Shown here: positions 21,716 to 33,700 of the stretch, piece by piece
Position numbering within the stretch: position 1 is the stretch's first letter
Layout of the letters: every line of letters begins with the position of its first letter
Origin: Pontederia crassipes
Taxonomy: Eukaryota; Streptophyta; Magnoliopsida; Commelinales; Pontederiaceae
Reading direction: 5' to 3'
Length of the DNA: 64,000 nt
NCBI GenBank assembly: GCA_030549335.1
Contig: CM060198.1
Span: 48,697,353 to 48,761,352 of the forward strand
Translations under genes and position numbers: made by a program
The notes under the pieces: model-generated
What the model was told of the DNA's origin: nothing
The model's database searches: none
What the model saw: the letters and a program-made list of their open reading frames with translations, nothing else

Positions 21716-24700
21716 ATGATGGGTTCGAGGGGTTTGTTCGGGTGGTCGTCGCCCCACATGCAGCCACTGACGCCCGTGTCTGAGGTGTCGGAGCCGCCGG
21801 AGACGCCGTCCCCCTACATGGACAACGGCGGCGAGATTGTCCCCGTGGAGGTAGAGTCCGAGTACGAGATGGAGGAAATCGAGCCGCCCCCTGCCGCCGT
21901 CCCCTTTTCCAGGCTCTTCGCATGCGCCGACGGGATCGACTGGGCCCTCATGGCCGTTGGGGCGGTGGCTGCAGCAGCGCACGGGATGGCGCTTGTTATC
22001 TACCTCCATTTCTTCGGCCGGACCATCAACTTGCTCGACCTTGACGACAAGGATGAAATGTTTCATAAATTTAAGCAGGTGTGTTGTGACAAAAGAATTC
22101 GAATAATTAGGTCCTTTATAGAGGTTATTGTTAACAAATTCTTTAGGACTGGATACAGATATCTGCAGCAGGTGGCAGTTGCACATAAATTACCTGGACA
22201 AATCATTTGATCCTCGAAGTGCCTTTATGTGTATGAAGTCGTTGAGTATAGTTAGGTTACAGCAGTTCTTAGAAAATTCGTGTACCTGAGAGTTTGGCAG
22301 CACTGCTGAATATGTTTTTTCATGATGAACTCTTTAATTTTCAAAACAGTGTTAAATAACCCTCATGCTTGAAGTTTGATGGTAGTAGGAAGTCTCAATG
22401 TTGCTATAAGTCAGTGTATTCTAGTTCATTGATTTCACCTCTTGCATAAAACTTAATATGCAGAAACATGGTCTGTTCACTCTCGTGGAGAGAAAGGATT
22501 TATTGTGATGCACCAAGAAACAACAAACGGCAAAATCATAGCCAGTATGGTTATCATAATGTTCCTCTGAGTTATAATTGTTTCACAACTTCAGTTTACA
22601 TTCAATAAACTGATCTTGTTGATGTGGTTCGCATCCACAGGGGATGAAAACTTAGACATATTGTTTGGACCCCTCTCAAACAATGTTAAGCCAGCAAATT
22701 TAATGTGTCACATCTTGGGCTGTTCACCCTCATGGAAAGGATTTATTATTATTATTTTTTTGAAATAAGAAAGGATTTATTATGATGCGTCGAGAAACAA
22801 GAAATGACAGAATCATAGCCAGTATGGTTATTATAAGGTTCCTCTGAGTTATAATTGTTCACAAGTTCAGTTTACTTTCAATAGACTGATCTTGATGATG
22901 TGATTTCGCACCCACAAGGGATGAAAACTTAGACCTATTGTTTGGATGACTAGCACAAAAAGTCATCCTTTCCCCTCTCAAACAATGTAGACCAATTGCA
23001 ATTTTAATTTGTCACATCATTCTGTACAAGAATCAAAGGCTAAAGGGACGTTTTTCTTGTTTCTTTCTTTTTTTTTTTTTTGAAGGGGAAAAAGGATGAG
23101 CACCAAGTTAGGGTGTCATCCATATATATATCACTATGAAGGAAAAAGTACAAGTGTGAGCCCTCAAGATGAGAGCAGCAAAAAGGGAAAAAATACAATC
23201 ACTAGCCAAATCCCCACTCCTGAAGAGGAAAGGAGCAGTGGTGTACAATCGCCTCGAGTTGGCAACTCTTACTACAAAAGATAATCCGGTTGCGTTGAAG
23301 CCAAATAGCTCAAGCGCCAGTCAAAAATGTCGCCAAAAAAGTCGCCTGACATCGTCCGCTAGGGCTCTGAGAGATTGCCATAGCTCCTCTAGTGAGGTAG
23401 GAGGACCCCGAAATAAGCTCAGTCGTACCCATACCTCCTCCGCGTCACCACATAAAACGCAATGTGTGTCAGGCTGTCAGCTTGGGGTGCCCACCCCGCC
23501 TTATATCGCGTGGTGAGAATCCGCCCGTGCCGCATAAACCTTGACTTTAAGCGGCACCCTGAGTCGCCAAATGCATCTGAAGTCTGCCTGTGGGATGTTC
23601 GGGATCTGACAGGCTGGAAGGAAACGGAGATAAATGCTTCGAGCAGAAAAAGTCTCAGAAAACCATAGCCAGACGATACAGAGCGAGATGAGCCCCTTTT
23701 GATGACACTTCTTGTGTGCTATGCGGAGAGACGGATCAGGATATCATACATCTATTCTTCGGATGCACTATGTCCAGAGAGGTTTGGTCGAGACTGAGTT
23801 TGATCTGTGGTCATTTCCCTACACCTGAGGCATTTTGGCAGACCCTCAGAGCCACTGGCAGTCAGAGACACCATTGGAGGACTACATTGGCGACTTTCCT
23901 AGCCGGTGCATGGGCCATCTGGCTACAATGCAACCGGATTATTTTTTGTGGGGAGAGATTGCATGTTGACAGCATTGTTGCCATAGCTCTTTTCTTATTC
24001 GGGAGTGGGATTTTGTGTAGTGGTGGTACACTTCCTATCTTTTTTGCCGCTCTCGCTTTGAGAGCTTACACTTGTACATTTTTCTTATCATAGTGATATA
24101 TATCTATGGATGACACCCTAACTTGGTGCTCATCCTTTTTCCCTTCAAAAAAAAAAAGAAACCCATAGCCAGCAGGCGGTCCTAGAAGCGTCCGAACGGA
24201 AAGGAGTGATCCACTGATGGAGGTCCATAAGCTTAGAAATGCGTGTGTCGAAAAGTCCTAAAGGTGGGGGTCCATGAGCTGGTGCTAGGACCACCGGACT
24301 GAGACCATGTCTCCGCAACTGAAGAGTTTGGATGTGCCGCAAGAGCCAAGAGGCGAGGAAAGGATGCCGCCAAAGAGCCCCCGGAATCCAATCATGACGC
24401 TAGAACGAAAAGGACTCACTAGAGCCGAGGGAAGGAACCAAATATGGCCGAATCAGGGGAAGAAGAGCTGCGACACCCCTCCAGAAAGCAGATGCTCCAC
24501 GTGGGAGAACAACCCGAGAATCCCAAGAAAGGTCCTATCCATGACATGTAAAAAAGGCCGAGCGTCAGAGACAGTCATGAGATTCCATAATCCGTCCGAC
24601 CCACCAAGCCAATAAATCCTAGTTGGTATACCGGAGATCATGAACACCAAGCCCACCCTGGGAGGTAGGGCGGCAACAAATCTGTTAAGATACAAGATGA

Positions 24701-27700
24701 ATGGCCCGGATTAGAGGCACTCCTTTGCCAATAAAAACTACGTAAGTAAAGAATCCAACCTCCTCTGAAGCTACCCAGGCATCCGAAGAACAGACATATA
24801 GTAAATCGGCAAGGAAGATAAGACCGAGCGGAGCAGAATAAGATGGCCCCCTCGTGATAGCAACCTCGAACTCCAACCTTGCAACTTGTGCTCCATCAGC
24901 TCAATAACCGGTGTTCACATATGAGAGCCGATGTGATGGTCAGATAAAGGAAGCCCCAAGTAAGTGATCGGCAAGGCGCTAGTCGGAGTGCGAAGCTTAG
25001 ATGCATAGGCGTCCTCCTCCTCCAGGACCATGCCAAAAGGGATGAAAGATGATTTGACATGATTGATCCGAAGGCCGGATGCAGCCCCAAAAAGGTCCAC
25101 CATGATAGCTAGCTGCCTAGCCTCCTGTGCAGAGCCCTCAATGAAATATAATGTGTCATCATACTGGAGAAGTGGAGTAAGGCTGCCTGCAAAACCCTTG
25201 AAAAGACCGGTGGCACAAGAAGCCTGTGTGCATCTGGCGAGCGCATCGACCGCCAGGACAAATAGCATAGGTGCAAGGGGGCAGCCCTTACGTACCCCTC
25301 TTTGTGGCCGAATCCAAGTGTTAGTGGACGAGCCATTGATCAGGATTGAGAAGGAAGCGGTGGTGACGCATTGCTTCATCCACTCAATCCAAGATGTGGG
25401 GAAACGTCTGAGCTGTAGGGAGTGCAAAAAAAGATCATGAAACAGAGTCATAAGCTTTGGAGAAGTTGACCTTCCAATGAAAGACGTGATTGCAGGTCCG
25501 TCGCCAGTGCGCAATGATCTCTGCGGCCATGCTGTAGCTATCGGTGATGAAGCGGCCATGGATGAAGGCTGACTGTCCTGGATGAATGAGATCTAAAATC
25601 ACCTCACGAAGACGATTAGCCAATACCCGAGCCACCAAGAGATATGTAGCATTGGATATGGCAATCGGTCTGAAGTCCTCCATACACTCTGGTTGAGGTG
25701 CTCGAAACCCTGATTCCCACTAGTGAACTCGTGTATGACCGCCATAACTTCCTCCCGTACAACTGGCCAAAATTGCCGATAAAAGAACATCAGGAAGCCA
25801 TGGGCCAGGGGATGCGTCACTATTGAGGTCCCGAAGTGCCTCGGTAACCTCCTCAGAACCCCTGCAAAAGGAGAGAATTATGCTCGTCAGTGAGGTTCGG
25901 GATTCCCCCAGGCGACCACCTCCGGGGGCGGGGGGTTGTCGCCTAGAGGTCTCCCGATAATATGCTGAGATGGCATCCACGATGTGCTACTGGCCAGAAA
26001 TCTGCTGCCCCTGAACCATCAATCGGTCAATCTGGTTCTGTCGACGATGGGAGCTCACATAAAGGTGAAAGAAACGAGTGTTGGCATCACCCTCGCGGAG
26101 CCAGGTCTGTCGAGAGCGCTGTCTCCACTCAATCTCCACCTTCAAATCCTCGGAGCATATGGTCGACTTAGCCTGTCTGGGCTCAATAAGCTCCTACGCT
26201 CTGTCTAGCCTAGTGATAGTCCCGGGAGCCTTGGCTCTGTCGATCCTCTCGAATCTGCCTCTAGTGACCCTGAAGAAAAGCCCGCAGCCCAGCTAGGCGA
26301 GAGGCGAGGGTCCTGGTCGTAGTGTCGGAGGGAGAAGAACTTTGCCACTGATCCGCCACCAGCTGGCAAAAGCCGTCCTCCAAAAGCCATGACTGCTCGA
26401 AACGGAAGCGAGATCGGCGAGCCGTGGCCTCTCCAGACCGCCACAAGAGAGGTGTGTGGTCCGAGAAAGGTCTGTTCATAGCCTGAACATCCGCGAGGTG
26501 ATGGGCCTCCGCTAGCTCGAGAGATCCAAGAAAACGGTCAATCCTCGACCGGGCCACTGTACTCCTCCAAGTAAACCTGCAACCCGATGCGGGAAAGTCC
26601 AGCAAGGACTGAGAGGCAATAAAATCCCTGAACTCCTCAGCTCCGTAATCTCTCCCACTACGGACAAGAGGGCGATCATCCATGTTAAGTGTGACATTAA
26701 AGTGACCCCCAATGAGCCATCGAGTCTCGGGTAGTCGGGCCCATACCGCCTGGAGCTCCTCCCATAATGTAGCCCGAAGCGAGGCTGAGCAAGGGCCATA
26801 GACGCATGATATGAGGTACGAGCTATCATCCGCTCGAAGTTTGAGGTGTGCCGATAATGAAAATCTGTCCACTCAGGAGTCTACCAAGTCGAATAAGTCT
26901 CCTCGCCATCCAATAGTGCAACCCCAGGACCGCCCAATAGAAGCCAAGGAGATGTGTTCCGAAATTCAAAAACCCCCAATTTGAGACCAAAGAGAAGAGC
27001 CTCAATCCTCGAGCTTGGTTTCCTGGAGTAGAACCACATCAACATCCCATAACCACATCAACCCCTGGGCCAAGCCGACGGCACGGCGGTGGTAGAATTG
27101 GGTGAAGGGTGTCACAGTAGTGGAAGGGAGGTCGCCGCCGGAGGGAGGGGGCATTTGGCGGTGTAATGAGGTTCGCCGGTGCTTCGCGCTACCAGGGATC
27201 GAGGAGGGAGTCAATTGTAGGGGGCCGGCGAAGGAGTAAGACAATCGATGTTGTGGCGGTTTGTTGGAGGGATTTAGAGCTGTCGAAGATGGTGGCGGAT
27301 AGAGGGAGGATGGTGGTGTGGGTGCAGGCTCGCCTGACGGTGAAGGATCACCGGCAGTGGGCCTAAAGGTTGGAAGGAGATTGGCGTCGGCGTCGGACCA
27401 GAGGAGGAGGCAGAGGAGGGGGTGGAAACGTGAGTTGGTTTGGCTCGGCCGCGGGACCTGGGCCCGGACCAGGTTCGCATGCGACCTGTGGCGGCTGGAT
27501 TTGTGGTGGGGTTCAACTTTGGGTCAGGTGGTTCAATGGTGTTGAGGTTTGGGTGTGGCGAGTCCGACTGCGGATGGAGTGGTGGGTGTGGGCACGACAG
27601 CTGGGGCTTTTGAAATAAAGTGAAGCAGTTAGCTGGCTGTCGTACTCCTTCTGTATGGTTGGTGGTGCGGCTGTGGATGTGTCCCCTGTTCTCCGCCTGA

Positions 27701-30700
27701 GACGATGAAGCTGACCCGCCGGCGACAATGTCCGCCCACGTCGGTGCCGACCTAGAGTACTGCAACCAGAGGAGAAAACTGTTGGTGCCTTCGCGGAGGA
27801 CAATCAAGGGAGGAAGGGTTGCTTCCGGCTGCTGCTCAATCTCAACTGAGGTGGAAGGGACATCCGGCGATCCCAAGGTTGGGAGGGCAACAGATAGGGG
27901 GTTGCCGAAGAGTCGGGCCACCGTCAAGGCAATTTCCGGGCGAAGAAGGTGGAGCGGAATCCCTTGGATATCGACTTACCTGCGAACCAGCAGAGGTGCC
28001 ACCAATGCCCCTGTGTTCTCCGACCATATGCTCCACTGGACGCGACAGTGAGAAGGGAGGATGGAGGGGCTTGCCAAGAGCTGCTCACGCTGTTGCGGCG
28101 ACCCTGGAATGAATAACCAGGAGGTGGCATTGGGGGTACTCAGGTGAAAAGGCGGAGCTGCTCCGATACAAGCTATGATAGATAATTTTCCTCTCAAAAA
28201 AAAAGCTATGATAGATAACCGGAGAACAGTTGGATCAGGGGGAACACCATCAGCTTCGTCAACGATGCATTCCCGTAGGAACGCCACCGCCTGATGCACT
28301 TCTGGTGGCTGCTGAATGTCTATGGTGGGAGTCGACGGCGTCAGGTTCGCCTGAATATTCCACGCTGGACCTGGCGGAACGTTCGCAGGAGGACGTCGGG
28401 GACACTGTGCGCCGATGGCCCTCTCCTCTGCAGTAGAGACAACGAACAAGGCCTGAGCAGTGACGAGTGAAATGGCTGCTGCCGAGGCACCTGAAGCATT
28501 GACCTTCCAACACCGGGCAGGTGTCAAACTCTCCAGCGGACGATGGCGAGGAGCTGGATGGGAGAACGTTGTCCAGCCGTCAGGCTGGTGATTTGCCTTG
28601 CGACACATGGTGAGCACAGCGTAGGGAGGCGCTTCAGGCAGAGGTTGGCTAGGGCATGGGTGACGCTGCCAGCGTGGGGGGGGGGGGGGGGGGGGGGTTG
28701 TGTGTGTGTGGATGGCGCGTTTATTTCAGTGTACTAGTTAAGTGATGAGTTTTCAGGTTTTCCATCAGACAGTTGCAGTCTATCCCTTGTGCTTTTTAGA
28801 TTCAACTCTTTGACCTTGATCCTATTTTCATCTTCACTTCCTTCGACATTTATGAGAGACATCTTGCTGAAGCTGTCACAAGTAGAACTTGATGTCTTGA
28901 GATAAAGTTATGCCATCAGTGAAGCAGCAATGTTCCACCTCAACAGATGAATTCAAAAAGCTCCTTCTGAAAGGATATGTCCCTTATTTTCTTTATAATC
29001 CATATCAAACATATGTTGAGCATTCATTTTATCTTTTGATAGTGTGTCCAACGCAAAGTTTGTTATCAGTTTGCCATATCATTTTATTGTTGTTTATGTT
29101 TAGCATGCTTTCTTTAGTCATTCTTTGTGTACATGATTAATGTGTCATCATATTTGACTTCTCAAGTTTTTCTGTACAGCATGCCCTCTACATCATTTAT
29201 ATAGCAATTGGAGTCTTCATTGCGGGATGGCTAGGTAAGGTCAATATCCCATATATTTTGATTTCTCATTTGCTTAATCTCTTGGAATGAAGTTAGATCA
29301 ACCAACTTATAGAGGTCTCGTGCTGGATTCTTACTGGAGAGAGGCAGACTGCAGTCATAAGATCAAAGTATGTTCATGTCTTGCTGAACCAGGATATGAG
29401 TTTCTTTGATACCTACGGGAACAACGGGGACATTGTTAGTCAAGTACTAAGTGATGTGTTGCTCATCCAATCTGCACTGAGTGACAAGGTACCATTAAAG
29501 AATGTATTACTGTACAAGTTTCTTATTTTTGTTTAAACGTCAGCTGAAATTTTGGAAGTATATGTTATCTTGATTTTCTTTCCCCCCATTACACTTCATA
29601 TATGAAACATTGATTCTTCTACAGGTCGGCAATTATATTCACAACATGGCTACATTTTTCGGTGGCCTTGTCGTTGGTTTGGTGAATTGTTGGCAGATTG
29701 CGCTGGTGGCATTAGCAACTGGTATTTTCATCATCGGTGCAGGAGGAATATCAAATATATTTCTTCATAGGCTTGCTGAAAATATTCAAGATGCATATGC
29801 TGAAGCAGCAAGTGTAGCAGAACAGGTAGTTATTTGTTGAATTCAGTTTGTTTTATAACTTCGTGATTAAAATATTTAGTTATCTTTACTTCAAGGATTA
29901 TCTCATTTTACACTGCTAAGACAACTTAGTTCAGGACTGCAAAGGATTATACTGTTTACATAGTTCGGTCACACCAGGAAGATATTTTTCACGAGGGGAA
30001 AGTGAAGTAGTGTTGCATGAATCCTCCCAGACAGGTCAGATTGATGTTTGATCCATCTATGCAGGCTATCTCATACATTAAGACTTTGTACGCCTTCACC
30101 AACGAAACCTTGGCAAAGCATTCTTACGCAATATCACTTCAAGCAACCCTCCGTTATGGAATATTAATCAGTCTTGTGCAAGGTCTTGGTCTTGGGTTCA
30201 CATATGGACTTGCTATGTGTTCATGTGCCCTACAGCTTTGGGTTGGAAGATATCTCATTGTGCACAAAAAAGTCAATGGTGGTGAAATTGTCACAGCTCT
30301 TTTTGCTGTAATTCTGAGTGGCCTGTAAGTATTAAATCTTTATTGTTCTCTTGTTCTTGCTATCATTGTGTCGCACTTTTTCCTTTCCTAATGTGGTTTT
30401 GTACTTTAATAGTGGCCTAAATCAAGCTGCGACAAACTTCTATGCATTTGAGCAAGGGAGGATAGCTGCTTACAAGTTTTATGAGATGATAAGTCGTTCA
30501 AACTCCAGTGTAAATCAGGATGGGAGTACTTTAGCCACAGTACAAGGGAATATTGAATTCAGGAATGTCTACTTCAGCTATCTTTCACGTCCTGAAATTC
30601 CTATTTTAAGTGGTTTCTACTTAACTGTGCCTGCAAGAAAAGCTGTTGCCCTTGTTGGCAGAAATGGTTCAGGGAAAAGCAGCATAATTCCTCTCATGGA

Positions 30701-33700
30701 ACGCTTCTATGATCCCACATTAGGTATAATTTCTTTTGCTTTCCCTTTTAGGTGTACTATTCAATAAGAAACATGACATTGAATGGACTCCATTTGTTGG
30801 TGCAGGTGAAGTGCTTCTGGATGGAGAGAATATAAAGAACCTGAAACTAGAATGGTTAAGAAGCCAAATAGGACTGGTTACCCAGGAGCCTGCTTTGTTG
30901 AGTCTGAGTATCAAGGACAACATTTCTTATGGGAGATCTGCCACCTCTGATCAAATTGAAAAGGCTGTTAAAACTGCCCATGCACATACATTCATCAGTT
31001 CACTTGAAATGGGATATGATACACAGGTACTTTTGGCACATTTTCAACTTTTAAGTGACTGAATTTGTTTCTGCTGATCTTTTATTATACTATATTGTGC
31101 TTAATGAGTTGTATGAATTAAGGTTGGTAGGGCTGGCTTAGTCTTAAGTGAAGAGCAAAAAATTAAGCTCTCAATTGCGCGGGCTGTACTTTCAAATCCT
31201 TCCATTCTTTTACTTGATGAGGTCACTGGTGGCCTTGATTTTGAAGCAGAAAGGGGAGTTCAGGAAGCTTTAGATGTTCTAATGTTGGGAAGGTCCACCA
31301 TAATAATAGCCAGACACCTCAGCCTTGTAAGGAATGCTGATTACATTGCTGTAATGGAGGGGGGTCAACTTGTTGAAATGGGCACTCATGATGAATTGCT
31401 TACTCAAGATGGTCTTTATGCAGAGCTTCTTCGATGCGAGGAGGCAGTGAAACTTCTTAAAAGGTATAGTACACAGTTATACAATATTCTTGATACCTCT
31501 GTAAAATGTGTTTGGCATGAAAATAAGAACTGTTAGACGTTTCAGGTTTTGCTTCAAAGATATGTCATAGGTGAGTTCCCCATTATCTGTGTAAGTTCTT
31601 TCTAGGTGTCCAAGTGCCTTTCCAGTGCATGTTTCAAGTTGCATAACCACATTTGAAATTAATTTATCTATTTAGCAATTCAATATCCCTCTCCTTGATA
31701 TGAAAACACTGTTCAATATTCTTACATCTCATGTATTGCATCAGTACAGTACAAAGTACATCAACTTTCCCTCTCAAAAAAAGTACATCAACTTTTAAAA
31801 AGTAAAGTACGAGTATGGCAATCTGTATTCGATGTATTATTATATCAGAGATTGATTGTTGCGAACAAAATTATGAGATTTAAAATTTATAAATTACTAT
31901 ACTTTTTATTACTAAATATAATTGTGTCATGACATAATAATTTTAAAAGGAAAAATATGTTTCTTATTTGTTACTTGAATGGACCACTAGAGAATCTCAT
32001 GAACATGGATCAACGATGGCGTCGTATGATCCATGTAGCCGACCCCACCTAGTGGGATAAGGATTTGTTGTTGTTGTTGTTGTATATGCCTTTTTTTAAC
32101 ACCTGTCAGACTCAACAAATGTGGTGAACAACAGCACATGCTCTCCATAAAATAATATATCTTTTAGAAAACTGATCCCCATTGCAGAAAAGAGCAAAAT
32201 GACACATACCTTAAAGCCCCTGTTAACTTCTACCTGAAGAAACCTATTCTAGCATATTCTGCACTGCTGCCTCTTCTTCTATGTGCGATGTTGATTGTGT
32301 TATAATATAAAAAAGTAGGCGAAGTGCCCATTGTGCCTAGTTACCTTTATCTTCATGTTGCTTTTGTTACTACTAGTCAGTGTTACTTCCACCGGCAGCT
32401 TTGCTGTCAGTGGCCTAGTCAAAGGAGTATCACTTCTTTGTTCTTTGGTCATTTGCTTGATTTAGTTTGCTTCTCTTTTTTTTTAAATTTTCTTTGCCCA
32501 TTTGTTTAATCGTTACTCACATTTGTTATTGTTTTAAGGCATCCAAGTGTGTTTATGTTCTTGCTTAGCACAAGCATACCCTACATCAAACCCAAAACAC
32601 AACCATAAAATGTTATTTAAGTACTGGGTATATACCCGGGCATACTGATGCCTAGCTGTATCCAGTATGAGTAATCTCACTAGACTTTTTAACCCATGGA
32701 AAGCAGAAACTCATTATCTCGAAGGTCACTTTTCCTTCAGGGTCCGTTCACTGCATTGCCATTCAACATTACCTAGTATGTAGATTGCCTCTCAGAAAGA
32801 TTACCACTTGTTAAATTATCAGCAATGTACATTACCTTGTTTAATATACATAAGTAATCTATCTGGCAATCCATATTAGTTATTTATAAGAAAATACAAA
32901 TTTATGAGTTAATATATGATTTTTACCAATATACCCCTAATCAAAAGAATTATGTTTATGGATATAAATTATTTTTAACTTCGTAAAATTAAATCACAAA
33001 TATATATTCTCATCCATAAAATTAAAGTTTATAAAATAACTAATATATTTTTAAAATATGATAATAATATAGTCATAATAATTATAATATTTATTTGATT
33101 ATTTTATAATTTATTTAATTATTATTATAATTTATTCAAAATTACACTTGTTAAATTATCAGCAATGTACATTACCTTGTTTAGTATGCATAAGTAATCT
33201 ATCTGGCAATCCGTATTAGTTATTTATAAGAAAATACAAATTTATGAGTTAATATATGATTTTTACCAATATACCCCTAATCAAAAGAATTATGTTTATG
33301 GATATAAATTATTTTTAACTTCGTAAAATTAAATCACAAATATATATTCTCATCCATAAAATTAAAGTTTATAAAATAACTAATATATTTTTAAAATATG
33401 ATAATAATATAGTCATAATAATTATAATATTTATTTGATTATTTTATAATTTATTTAATTATTATTATAATTTATTCAATATGTTTTAGAATTTATTTAA
33501 ATAAAACTGTAAAGGACAAATGCGGAATGTAAAATTTAAAAGATTGCAACTCAGATGGTAATGTGGATTGCCTACTCTCCTATAGGCAATTTGCATTGCC
33601 ACTTCATAGACAATGTGGATTGTCTGGGCAATGCAGATTACCCATTATCTATCACAAGTGAACAAGGTAATGTGATGGACCCAGGTAATTTAATACAACA

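Larger units (their letters stand above)
23072..28697 (-). mobile_element. L1-type LINE, antisense in intron 1, interrupted by a second LINE
   Basis: The 3' end is at the T-run near 23068-23083 (poly(A) on the minus strand). ORF1, endonuclease, RT and a zinc-finger RVT domain follow in L1 order to ORF1 at 28617. The 5' boundary is approximate, near the G-run at 28676-28697; no target duplication was found. 23673-24162 is a separate inverted insertion. The coding frames carry several breaks. Confidence 0.85.

Noticed and set aside
23716-24093. Stand-alone plus-strand gene with a zinc-finger RVT domain
   Set aside because: It is the 3' end of a truncated LINE with poly(A) and target duplications.
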